20,000 bases of DNA from Neocallimastix lanati (nom. inval.) (lineage: Eukaryota; Neocallimastigomycota; Neocallimastigomycetes; Neocallimastigales; Neocallimastigaceae). Location of the stretch: positions 97,501 to 117,500 of the forward strand of contig JACVTC010000031.1 in the NCBI GenBank assembly GCA_016946835.1, read 5' to 3'. The notes below the pieces were generated by a model that had not been told where the DNA came from, searched no databases, and saw nothing but the letters and a program-made list of their open reading frames with translations. The position numbers were made by a program, and so were the translations under genes. Positions within the stretch are counted from its first letter, which is position 1, and each line of letters begins with the position of its first letter. Shown here piece by piece: positions 9,841 to 19,820 of this stretch.

Positions 9841-10300
9841 TTACTTTTTTAGCTTTTGAGGGTTTGAAGACATCTCTTTCCCAATAAAACTTTTTTATTT
9901 CACTTGTTTTTTTACCATTTAATTTCTTATCCAAAGTCCTTGATTCTTTAGTCCATGAGTAATGTGACATAGTAGGAATATTATTAGTGAGATGATTAAT
10001 AATACATGATGAATTTTTCCATTTTCTAAAGCAGCGTAATTGAGATATAGCACAGAGAGCTGAAAAAGGAGGTATTCTCAATTCACGAGTAATATCATAG
10101 AGACTAACATAAGTATTACGAGGTTTAAATCCATAACTCCAATAAAGTCCTCTATTAATAATTTTTTGAGCTTTAGAGCATCTTATTCTTATTTGAACCA
10201 AATAGAGGGCTAATATAAAACAAGACTAAGAATAAACGAAATTAAAACATATTTCTTCAATGGGAGAGGAATAGATTTATTAATAAGAAATCGAAAGTAC
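9815..10300 (-). pseudogene. LINE post-RT region, fragment B
   Basis: A 128-codon open frame starts at 10201 and contains RCSKAQKIINRGLYWSYGF, ITRELRIPPFSALCA, QLRCFRKWKNSSCII, HYSWTKESRTLDKK and EIKKFYWERD. The ELxIPP, RCFxKWKxS and YSWxKES blocks are typical of the region between the RT core and the C-terminal zinc knuckle of fungal LINEs. One frame away and just upstream, FRFLINKSIPLPLKKYVLIS (from 10296) extends it with the characteristic 'KKYVL.S.IL..VLYG' stretch, ending at a TAG at 10212. A frameshift near 10205 separates the two parts. The fragment lies 5' of the RT relic although it belongs 3' of an RT, so it comes from another copy or a rearrangement. It is better preserved than fragment A. 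It is not a functional gene. Confidence 0.82.
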
Positions 10301-10376
10301 GAATTTAATTTGACATTTAAAGAAGAATAAATGTAAAAAAAAAATTAATGCCCTATATCTAATAAAGTAGTTAACT

Positions 10377-10400
10377 CAAAAAAAAAAAAAAAAAAAAAAA
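10377..10400. repeat. Poly(A) tract upstream of the LINE block
   Basis: An A run at about 10379-10400, followed by AGAAAGAAAAA, separates the LINE relics from the GC-rich island. It may be part of an old insertion boundary, but such tracts are common throughout the window. Confidence 0.5.
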
Positions 10401-10494
10401 AGAAAGAAAAAAAAAATCCAATAAAAAATAATAAAATTCTTTGAAACCATTAAATTAACTATTAATAAAATGCTCATTTATGGTACATAAACAA

Positions 10495-10695
10495 TCAACA
10501 TGCTTCCCTCGAAGAATGAATACTAAATATTGGGGGAGGGGGAGAAATTTTACCAAAACATCTATTTGAACGATGCTTGGATTTTTACCATCACCTCTGG
10601 AATTCCAAGGATTTAAGATAGTCTTTCCTCATGTGAACCCCCAAAGAAGGTGATACACCCCTGAGGGGGGTAGTTTTATGGCCATGAAATATATG
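10495..10695. other. GC-rich island of unknown nature
   Basis: About 200 bp with clearly higher G+C than anything else non-coding here, including GGGGGAGGGGGA (10532-10543), GGAATTCC (near 10600) and the C5/G5 arms of a stem-loop. On the minus strand, ATGGCC at about 10684 opens a frame starting MAIKLPPSGVYHLLWGFT. It meets a TGA, then continues open through GKTILNPWNSRGDGK to about 10455. It is either a relic of a coding segment with one stop, or structured non-coding sequence such as the 5' region of a LINE or an RNA gene. I could not identify a family. Confidence 0.5.
10637..10671 (-). other. Nested stem-loop in the GC-rich island
   Basis: ACCCCC (10637-10642) pairs with GGGGGT (10666-10671). 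Inside it, AAGGTG (10647-10652) and CACCCC (10656-10661) pair around a 3-nt loop. In the minus-strand RNA the two outermost pairs of the inner stem are G-U wobbles; in the plus-strand RNA they would be A-C mismatches. The fold therefore favours minus-strand transcription, the same strand as the LINE relics. Function is unknown. Confidence 0.5.
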
Positions 10696-10699
10696 TAAT

Positions 10700-11520
10700 A
10701 ACATAAAATTTATAAATTAAATTTTATTTAACTTTTAGGAATCCATTATTAAAAAATATTAATATTAAAATATTAATTTGTCTCTATTAAATTATTAATA
10801 CACACACATATTTTTATAAAAGAATTTCAAATTTTTCTTTTTGAAAAATAATAAGATTCTTTTTTTTTTTTTTTTTAATACATTTTATTTATTAAAATAT
10901 TTATATTTTATATCATTGATATAATAATTGTCATTATTTTATTTTAAACAAAAAAAAAAAAAAAAATAAAAATCTAATTGTAAATGTATTTAAGTTAAAT
11001 ATTAAATTATCACTATAGAATTAAATTAACATTAAAGGAAAAAATATAAATATAATAAGAGAAAAAAATAATATATAATATCTTTTTTTTTTTTTTTTTT
11101 TTTTTTTTCTCTATGTTATTCCAAAAAAATCAAATACACATTAAAAATTAAATAAATAAAAGTAAAATTAAAAAAAAAAAATTAAGTTAACAAAAAAAAA
11201 AAAAAAAAAAAAAAAAAATAAAAAAAATAATAAAAAAAATTTATATATATTATTTTTTTTTTTTTTTTTTTTTTTTTTAAATATCTACATTATTTTTTTA
11301 TATATGTAATAGTTATTATTTTAATTATTATTCAAAATGATAATTATGAATATTAAAGATAACATGATATTATACCTAATATAATGTTTTAATTAATTTA
11401 AAAATGTAATTTATTATTACTACTATTATTATTATAAAGTTATTTTTACCTTCATTCTTTTATTTCTCCCCCTTTTTTTTTTTTTTTTTTTTTAAAAAAA
11501 AATATATATATATTTGTATT
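10700..11520. other. AT-rich 3' flank of the forkhead gene
   Basis: Homopolymers and TA-rich sequence with no supported frame in either strand. It includes the large T/A/T homopolymer triad and a T tract near 11473-11493. Confidence 0.6.
11083..11278. repeat. T26 / A27 / T26 homopolymer triad
   Basis: A run of 26 T (11083-11108) is followed by 27 A (11192-11218) and 26 T (11253-11278), separated by 83 and 34 bp. Adjacent T and A runs can pair as long arms in either strand. Confidence 0.85.
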
Positions 11521-11543
11521 TTTATTTTATTAAGTTTTTTATT
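11521..11543 (-). terminator. Probable polyadenylation signals of the forkhead gene
   Basis: On the minus strand AATAAA occurs at 11543-11538 and 11526-11521, about 35-55 nt after the TAA stop. The hexamer is common in such AT-rich DNA, so placement after the stop is the main support. Confidence 0.35.
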
Positions 11544-11576
11544 TTTCAAGTTTCGTTTAGTTTAATAAAATTAAAT

Positions 11577-13110
11577 TTAGGCTTGTTCTTGAGTTGCTAC
11601 AATCACTGAACTATTATTTTCAATTGCAGTAGGAGCTGATGATAATGCTGTTCTTTCTAAGGCTGAGTGTTCATTTTTTGTATCAAAGAGCGATGGTGTG
11701 GTTAAAGGTTTTGTTGATGAAATTGTTGATGATATTGAATTGGAGGTATTATAAGTTGGAGGAGAAATGGATAAATTATTATTACCGCTATTAAAGTTAT
11801 CTGATAAATGTTTATGAGTAAAGTTTAATGATGGTGGATTACCTGTTGCAGAAGCTGTAGTTGTAGTTGTAGCTGTAGTAGTTGCTGTTGCAGTAGCTGT
11901 AGCTGTAGCGGTTGCAGTTGCAGTAGCTGTGGCTGTGACTGATGCTGCAGCGGCGGCTGCCATATAATTTGAAGGATTACCAGAATATGGAGGAACAGCT
12001 GCAGATGAAGGTACAGGTACAGGTACAGGAAAAGGAACAGGAACAGAAGACGGATTAACTAAATTGGTAAAATCGCTCGAAGTTAAATGCATTTTTTCAT
12101 ACATGATCTTTTTTTCTCTATCCTTTTTAATATAATTGGGACCAGTAACTACATTTTTAGCACTTTGACTTTTTGCTAAAGAGAAAAAAGGTGGGGTTGG
12201 GTTAGCTGAATGAGCCGCATTATTACGAGCAGCAGCAGCAGCAGCAAATGCAGCGGAAGAAGTCATTGCAGAATCGAAAGAATAACGTCTAGCGGTATTA
12301 TGCATCATTACATCCCCTTTAGCATGATTAGGATAATAATAAGAGGAACGGAACATTGTATGAGATGGAAAACGGTATGAGTATTCTGGATCTAGAAGAG
12401 ATGGATATAAAGAATTGCCATTACCACTACCATTACCATACTTTGGATGACTGAGACCATCCATGTTGGTTAAGGGAATAGATGCTGTGTTTCTAAATGA
12501 ATTTTGGAAAGTAGAAGTAGCCAATGATGATGATGATGATGATGAAGTAGAAGTAGAATTAGTAGTAACTGTAGCATTAGTATTAGCATTAGCGTTAGCT
12601 GTTGCTGTAGCTGTAGCTGCAGAAGATGAACCTTTAGTAGCAAACGCAGTAGGGTTGGAAGTTGGTAACGCTGATGAGGCATTTGAAATGGGCATAACTA
12701 AAGGATTTAAAGAGAGAGGTATAGAAGAATTAGCCAATTGAGCTGTCGAATAAGCAGAAGAATTAACAAGGTATTGAGAACCTCCATAGAGAGAGGAAGC
12801 ATGAGTTTGCCCAGGATAAACATCATAGGTATTCAAAGGGAAGTTCAATCTATTATGACCAGTAAAGGGTTCACTAGCTCTACGTTTAAATCCGGTGAAG
12901 AGTAACTGTTTCAGTGAAGGTGTATTAATACTATTATCAGATAAAAGTTTCATCACTTTTTGTGAATAACGAGGATGCTGTGACTGTTGTTGTTGTTGAC
13001 TATAAAGATAATTTATATCACTCATAGGATTAGGGATATTTTGAGGTGGAACATTAGCAGAGGCCATTGAACCATTAGTGGTTACAGGATAATTACCACG
13101 ATAGGGTTGA

Positions 13111-13147
<37 letters not shown>

Positions 13148-13360
13148 TTTTATTATTACTATTATTATTATTATTATTCTTACTATTACTATTACTATTA
13201 CTATTACTATTGTTATTACTATTACTATTATTATTATTATTTGAAGGAGTTTGATTCATAACTTGAGATTTTTCATCATGTTCTCTCTTACGTCTTTTTC
13301 TTGATTCAGCTGAAAGATTTTGATAATCAATTTTCGAAGAAGTCCATAAAAATCCTTTTC
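11577..13360 (-). CDS. Exon 7 of the forkhead gene: wing, NLS and C-terminal half (residues 782-1375)
   Basis: Begins with the end of the winged helix (GKGFLWTSSKIDYQ), then the basic RKRRKR. A long Asn/Ser tract (822-864), a Gln run (about 903-907), KRRASEP (941-947), Ser runs, RRYSFDS (1139-1145), an Ala run, Val-Pro repeats (about 1222-1232) and an uninterrupted Thr-Ala dipeptide repeat (about 1257-1273) follow. The frame ends GAA CAA GCC TAA. Such composition predicts disorder. RRAS and RRYS fit basophilic kinase (PKA/Akt-type) sites. An ATG at 13259 within this exon is internal. Confidence 0.9.
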
Positions 13361-16300
13361 CTACAATATATTTATAAAATATTTAATAAAAAAAATTATA
13401 TTATTATTATTATTATTATTATTATTGTTGTTGTTGTTGTTGTTGTTTTTTATATCAAAGTTATAATAATTTTGATAGAAGTAATATTTTATAATAAAAT
13501 AGGATTATTTTCTTCATGTTTTGTATAATAATAAATAAAACTAAAAATTAACCTGGTCTATTTGGTGGTCTAGTAATCTTTGTAAAAGATTGATGAACAG
13601 AAAGATTATGACGAATGGAATTCTAAATTATAATATATTATAAAAAAAATATATTTAGTGATTTACATTTGATAAATTAATCATCATATTGAATAATATA
13701 TATATATATATATATATTTTTTTGATTTAATTTAATTTTTATACTCCATTTTACCTGCCAAGCGGGATCAGCGGTTCGGAAATAGACATATTTTCTTTTG
13801 ATAGCATCATAAATTTCTTGAAGAGAAAGAAGACCATCCTCAGAATCGCAAATGGCTTCTGTAATTAATTCAACGTAGGAAAGAGTGGGACGAAGGCTAG
13901 CATTTCTTGACTGAATACGTCTTCCTTTAGAACCTCCTGATTTTACACTAATTTTATGTAATATTCATTATTTTGAATATTTATTTTTTTTTGTTTAATT
14001 TATTATTATTATTATTGATTTAAAATTGGTATATAATAATATTTAAAAATTATTATTATTATACCAAATTATAATAAAAATAAAAATAATAATAAAAAAA
14101 AATTAATAATAATATAAATAAATAAAATATATTTATAGAGTTAATATATATATATATATATTTTTTATTTTCATTTTAACAATAGGATATATTGATTTAA
14201 GGCTTTTTAAGTAAAAAAAAAATAAATATATAAAATAATTTTATTTTTATTACCTTTTCATATTTATTTTAACATTTGGATTGGCTTCATTTAATTCTTT
14301 TAAATTAATTTTACCTGTAATATTTTTAAATTATTAAATGAGGAAAGAAAAAAAAATTAAATAATTGATTTTTAAATTTTTTTCTTGAATAAATTGATAT
14401 AAAATTTATGTTAAATAAAAGGGTAAAAAAAAAAAAATTTTTTTTTTTTACCTGTACTTAATTGAGTTTTTAAAACATCTCTTCCTTGAGCATTTTTCTG
14501 CATTTCATTCATTTTTTCTTGTTTTACCATTCCTTTTTGTTTTCATTTTTGTATAATTTTTTTTAATTAATTATTTGATTTAATTAAAGTTAATAGAAGT
14601 TTAATTCATATATATATAAATATATATATAAAATTAATAAAAATATATATATGTTAATTTATAAAACTTATTTTTTTTTTAATTTTTTATCCATTAATAA
14701 ATATATTATTCATTAAATTTTTTATTTTTATTTTAATTTATTTTTTTTTTTTTTTTATTTTCATTTTTTTTTTTTTAACTTCCATCCTTTGTTATATTCT
14801 TTTTTTATTTATTTATTTATATATAAATAATTTTATCATAATAATTACCGTTATACACTTTTTTCATAATAATTTCATTACGAGGTGGAGGTGGAGGTGG
14901 AGGTTTTACCATAGAATTAGGAGGAGGAGGATAATAATTCATTTTTGGACCTGGTCCTGGTGGTGCTCCTGGCATTGCATTAGGCATACCATTAGGAATA
15001 CCATTAGGTATACCATTGGGAACACCAAGATTTGGATTTAAATTATAAAATGGAGCGTTACCCATCATGGGAGGAAGTCCTATGATTGAATTTGGATTAG
15101 GATGACCTGGAATTGCTCCTGCTGTAAGAAGATTATTAGTAGAATGGGGTGGTGGAATGCCACCAATAGCTTTAGCATGAACATGGGCATGAACATGGGC
15201 ATGAGGATGAGCATGAGGATGACTGTAAGTATGTATATGTGCATTATTTTCACCCGTGACTACGGTTGTTCCACCGTTTATACCAAGTGAAGGATTTAAA
15301 ATCATTGTATGGGCAATAGATTGAGCCATTCCAGAAGCAGCTATTGTATTTACTTTACTTGATTTTGTATCATTAGTAGCATTCATAGTAGTATCAAGGT
15401 TTGTAGTAGAATTAATAGCAGTAGCTGTATTGGTAGTGATAGGAGTAGTATTAGTAACAGCAGTAGCAGCTGTAGCATTAGCCGCAACTGTAGTATTAGC
15501 TGTAACTACAGTTGAATCTGAAGATGTAGTGGTAGAAGTAGTTAAAGCATTTGGATTAGTGGGAATAGTTGGATTAGAAAGAAGTGACAATGTTGCTGGA
15601 TCTGTTAAAATGGGAACCTGTCCATTTAAGTCCTTTTGTTGAGTTAACAATAGAGATGGATCTGAAAATGGGAATAATTTTAGATTGTTTTCAAAATCTT
15701 CTGTGTTAAAGAATTCTAATAAATCCTTTTTTTCAGTGGTATCCGTAATCATTGGATCTAATGAATTATTACTTTGAGACAAAACATCTGATGTAGTAGA
15801 GCTAGAGGTAGAAGTAGTATTGGAAGTGGTAGTGGCTGTAGTGGCTGTAATGGTTGTAGTCGTGGTACTTGTTTGACTATTCTTAATCTCTTGGTCATCT
15901 GATACACTTTTTTCTTCTTTTTTAACATCTTTTATATCTTCATCAACAGTTATTCCTGAAACCAATGTTGTTGAACCTGAAGTACTATTATTTGGAGAAG
16001 ATGAAGAAGAAGATAATGGTGATAATGATGAAGTAGAAGAAGAAGATGTCATGACATTAGTAGAAATGGAATCTACACTACTAAATAGACTTGAAGGATC
16101 TTTTTCAGCAGTAGATGATTTTATGGTACTAATAAGTTTAGAACTAGTATTAGTATTTGAGATTTCAGCAGAAGTAGCAGTAGAACTGGTATCCATTGAA
16201 GTGGCTGTAGTCGTAGGATTAATATTCAATGTTAAATTATTTAATTCTTCTAAACCACTGGCAAAACTAGAATTTAATAAATCGATATCCATATTCAGGA

Positions 16301-17091
16301 AATCGCTTGTATCCTCTAAATTTAAAGGTAGAGAGGAAGAAAGAAATAGGGAAGTTTGTAGATTTTCAAATTTATTTTTATCCTCTTCCTTACTTGGATT
16401 TATACTATTTAGAGTAGTAGTCGTAGGAGGAATAATAGTTTCAATATCCATAGCATTATTATGATCATTAAATTTAAAAGTGAAATCCTCTGTTTCTGAT
16501 TTTGAAATCAATTGGGTATCCTCTTTTTTAATATCTTTTTCTTCATTTTTACTTTTTGCAATATCTGTAATAAATCAATAGAATAAAATTTAATTTAAAA
16601 ATAAATAAATAAATAAAATGTATTTATATATATATATAGTGTGTAATATATTAAGTTTATATAAATAATTATAATTTTTATTTTTATTTATATAATTATT
16701 TATATATATTGGAAATAAAATTAATAGAAAAATAAAGAAATAAAAGTATATATATGATATTTAGCTTTTTTTTTTTTTACTTAATATTTATATAGAAAAA
16801 ATATACACATATATATTTTTTTCTGTTACTATTATCTTTTTTTTTTCTTTTTTTTTTTCATTTCATACCATTTTTATTTGTAGTAGCGGAAGAGAGGGTG
16901 TTGGTATTAGCCACTAATTCATTATTAACATTAGAATTATTTAAGGAAGTAGAGGGATGTAATAAATTAGATGGATCAGTAGAAGGAGTAGTAGAAGTTT
17001 CTAAAGATAAAGGAATACCTATTGAAGACACCGAATTTAAAAGTATCTGTTCTTGATTATATTCACTTCTTGTATCAGAACTTCCTAACAT
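11577..17091 (-). CDS. Forkhead (winged-helix) transcription factor, seven exons, 1375 aa predicted
   Basis: Nuclear DNA-binding regulator. Exons on the minus strand: 17091-16869, 16564-14849, 14532-14452, 14314-14254, 13947-13755, 13622-13553 and 13360-11577. All introns are GT-AG (304, 316, 137, 306, 132 and 192 bp), phases agree at every junction, and the sum is 4128 nt including TAA. The start ATG (17091) has an in-frame TAA shortly upstream. Domains: acidic low-complexity N-terminal half; proline run (about 620-635); forkhead domain (about 710-795) with RPTLSYVELI, WQNSIRHNLSVHQSF and RPGKGFLW; basic NLS RKRRKR (802-807); Asn/Ser tract (822-864); Ala, Val-Pro and Thr-Ala repeats towards the C-terminus. 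Fungal forkhead genes control cell-cycle and developmental transcription, but which target set applies here cannot be told. The forkhead assignment is near certain. The joining of exons 1 and 2 to the rest rests on splice phase only. Confidence 0.85.
13553..14532 (-). CDS. Exons 3-6 of the forkhead gene: winged-helix DNA-binding domain
   Basis: Exon 3 begins after an AAAAAG acceptor with GGA ATG GTA; an in-frame TGA lies 12 bases further upstream. Exons 3 and 4 code for a Lys-rich linker (VKQEKMNEMQKNAQGRDVLK). Exon 5 carries RPTLSYVELITEAI, LLSLQEIYDAIKRKY and FRTADPAWQ, the first two helices and the turn into helix 3. Exon 6 carries the recognition helix NSIRHNLSVHQSFTKI. Exon 7 opens with GKGFLW, the wing. 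The Asn, Arg and His of NSIRHNLS that contact DNA across the family are intact. The first core Tyr of the usual KPPYSYA block is replaced by Leu (RPTLSYV). Confidence 0.93.
14533..14848 (-). other. Intron 2 of the forkhead gene
   Basis: A 316-bp GT-AG intron with TA-rich and T-rich content joins the polyproline end of exon 2 to the Lys-rich exon 3. The acceptor AAAAAG lacks a clear pyrimidine tract, which makes this the weakest junction of the model. The phase fits exactly (AAC G / GA ATG). Confidence 0.7.
14849..16564 (-). CDS. Exon 2 of the forkhead gene: low-complexity N-terminal half (residues 75-647)
   Basis: The frame is open to the TTACAG acceptor at 16565, upstream of any ATG, and ends shortly after a GTAATT donor at 14848. 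Visible segments: two acidic/hydrophobic stretches that look like activation domains, around DTSDFLNMDIDLLNSS (about 159-174) and DLLEFFNTEDFENNLKLF (about 355-372); two psi-K-x-E sites, IKKE (86-89) and VKKE (288-291); long Ser/Thr runs; a His-Ala repeat HPHAHPHAHVHAHVHA (about 523-538); PNGI repeats (about 590-600); and a polyproline run before NEIIMKKVYN. Activation and SUMO roles are inferred from motif shape only. Confidence 0.8.
16869..17091 (-). CDS. Exon 1 of the forkhead gene (residues 1-74)
   Basis: Starts MLGSSDTRSEYNQEQILLNS and is rich in Ser, Thr and Asn. The frame ends in TGA just past a GTATGA donor (16868), after ...TTNKN plus one base. That base completes a GAT (Asp) codon with the first two bases of exon 2, which follows a TTACAG acceptor. 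Read alone it would be a 77-residue protein without any recognisable domain, which argues that it is an exon. Confidence 0.75.
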
Positions 17092-18040
17092 TTTATTCTC
17101 ATTAAATTAATTAACTTATAATGGTATGTAATAAATATTGTGATTTTTATTTTCTGTTTTTGCTCTTTCTTAATTTATATATTTGTATTATTATTTCTTT
17201 TATTAATTTTTTTTTAAATATTGTAGTAACTAATGTTTTGTTCCTTATTAATTTGTCAAATTAATTTATTGAAAAAATGAATATAAAAAAAAAAAAATAA
17301 TAGGTTGATATTTATGTACAATAATAATATGTGATTTTTTTTTTTTTATTTTTTTTAAATATATATGTATATAAAATGTTCTTTTAATTGTTTTTAATAT
17401 GAAAGATATTCCATTTCATTTATTTCGTGATATATATTATTTTAAATATAAAATAATAAAATATAAGATAAAAAATAATAATTTAATATTAATTTTATTA
17501 AATATATTTTAAAGGAGTAAAAAATAAGTCTTTTCTAATATTTTTTGTCTTTTATATTATACATAAATATTAATATAAATATATATATATATATATAATT
17601 TTTTTTTTCTATTAATATTATTGAAAAATTGTATAATACAAAATGATATATATATATATATTTTTTTTTTTCCCCTTCATTTTAATGATTATACAACTTA
17701 ATAATTTCCTGATATAATGCACTGCTATTAAATATCCTTTTTTCTTTTTTTAATAACTTCAAATATATATTACCTTTTTTTTTTAACAAAATAACCTTAT
17801 ACTCAAAATAGATTTATGTATTAAAAACAAGTATAAATATCCTGGTTATTCTTGTTTCTGTTATTGTAGTTAGTATTTTTATTATTTCTTCCTTTATTGT
17901 TTAGTATTCAATATAAAAACATTTTTCTTTAAATAATTATAATAATAAAAAAACAAAGATAGGTTAATACAAATGATATCTTTAAATAATTACTATTTTA
18001 TAAAAAATTTTTTTTTCATAAATTGATATATGTAATATGA

Positions 18041-18075
18041 ATATGCTTCATATATAAAACATATATAAAGCATAT
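18041..18075. repeat. Imperfect inverted repeat upstream of the forkhead gene
   Basis: ATATGCTT (18041-18048) is answered by AAGCATAT (18068-18075), with TATATA-rich inner arms. It lies about 950 bp upstream of the start codon. No function is known. Confidence 0.6.
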
Positions 18076-18532
18076 GCATTCTGCTTTTTCTTTCATACAT
18101 AAAACTACATTATTTTATACTTTTAAATAATATATTTCATTTTACAATATTGAATTTTTTTTTTGTCTTTTTCTCTCTTTTTTCAATAAATGACACGCAA
18201 AAAAATACAATATATGATATGATAATTTTTATATATGTTCTATATATATATAATTCAATATAAATTCAATAACGTATTAGTGTGTTCAAATTATAGTTCT
18301 TTTTTTTTTTTTTAACAAAAAATATTATTATCTTTCTTTTATCTTTTTAACTGACTATTGAATATTGAAATTTTTAATAAAATTAATAAATGAATAATAC
18401 AAGAAAAAGATATATACATTATCAGTTGAAACAAAACTCTAAAAAAAAAAAAAAAAATTTAAATTTTTAAATTTTTTTTATGTAGACACAGTTTATAAAA
18501 AGGAAAAAATTATAGTAAACTTTGTTACAACT

Positions 18533-18534
<2 letters not shown>

Positions 18535-18566
<32 letters not shown>
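18535..18566. repeat. Poly(T) tract of 32
   Basis: An uninterrupted run of 32 T, one of the longest homopolymers in the window. Confidence 0.9.
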
Positions 18567-18567
<1 letters not shown>

Positions 18568-18814
18568 AAAAAAAGTTATATAAAAAAAAGTAAAATATTT
18601 TTTAATTAAAGTACAAAAAAAATTTTTTTAAAATTAATATATAAAAAATATCAAAATTAAAAATAATGAAAAGATGAGAATGAAAAATTCAAAATTGATT
18701 AAAATTTAAAATTAAAATTAAAAAATTAAAAAATTAAAATTAAAATAATTAAAATTCAAATAATTAAAATAAGAAAATATTTTAAAATTTATATTAATAT
18801 ATTATTTAATTATT

Positions 18815-18847
<33 letters not shown>

Positions 18848-19784
18848 GATAAAAAAGAATATAGAAAATAATAATAATAATAATTAATTTAATATCGTCT
18901 GGTGTATAAATTTTAATTATAATTAATTTTTTTCTAAATATTATAAAAAATATTTAAATAAAAATAAAAATACATTTAAAACATAAAGAAGATATTTATA
19001 TAAATGATGTATATATATTTTTATATATATAATTATTAATTAGAAATATTATAATAATTATCTCAATCATTTTTTACAACTATCATATTAACTCTTTTCA
19101 ATACATTTAACTAATTTTTTTTATTAATATTATTATATTAATTATAAACTATTAATCTAATAATTAATTATTAAATAATTAAATTTTTATTTTTTATATT
19201 TCAGAAGAAAGAATTATTTTTTTTTTATTAAAAAGATTTTACAGATTTTAATAATACAGATTAATTTAATATAAAAAATTTTTTTTTTTTTTTTATTTTC
19301 ATATAAAATAGACTTTTTAATTAAAAAAAAGATATGTAAAGTTTAAAATTTAAGTTAATAATTATATATTATATATATTTTACATTAATCATATTATTAT
19401 TTTTTTTTTAATATTTGATAGTTATTATTCATTATTCATTATTATTATTCATTAATATTCATCACTATTTTATACCAATATTATTTATATAATTATTAAT
19501 TATTATTAGCAATAATAATATTAATAATTATTAATAATGAATAATGAATAATTAATAATATAAATTATTTATTATGAATATTTATTTTTAATATTTACTA
19601 TTAATATTATTTATTTATTTATTATTATTATTTATTACTAATTATTATGTTTTTTTTTTGTTTTATTTTTTTATGGTCATTCTCATCAAGTCTATAGAAA
19701 GAGCATTTATAGAAATGACAAGTCATTTAAAATATGTCATAAAAAATTTAATATTTTATATTATATTAAATTCTTTTTTTAATT

Positions 19785-19820
<36 letters not shown>

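Larger units (their letters stand above)
7720..10325 (-). mobile_element. Mosaic of degenerate non-LTR (LINE) retrotransposon fragments
   Basis: This block has higher sequence complexity than its flanks and contains reverse transcriptase and post-RT segments, all reading on the minus strand but spread over all three frames with stops. From 5' to 3' on the minus strand: post-RT fragment B (10299-9815), RT fragment (about 9840-8990), post-RT fragment A with zinc knuckle (about 8960-8022), and a second copy of the 3' end (7860-7754). The last runs into an (AAAT)n tail at about 7755-7715. Because the post-RT region lies both before and after the RT, at least two insertions or an internal rearrangement are needed. 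The catalytic FADD box and its surroundings were not found, so the block cannot encode an active enzyme. The family is LINE with an L1/Tad-like RT; the exact clade cannot be set by eye. Confidence 0.85.

Noticed and set aside
12463-12741. Plus-strand frame rich in Val, Ala, Asp and Glu
   Set aside because: Antisense of the Ala/Thr/Ser repeats of forkhead exon 7. The same holds for the frames at 15102-15290, 15430-15642 and 16051-16464 opposite exon 2.
14528-14530. ATG at 14530 as the start codon of the forkhead protein
   Set aside because: It would work, but an AG acceptor lies directly before it and the phase matches the GT donor at 14848, joining a frame that otherwise has no proper end. 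I kept it as the less likely alternative.
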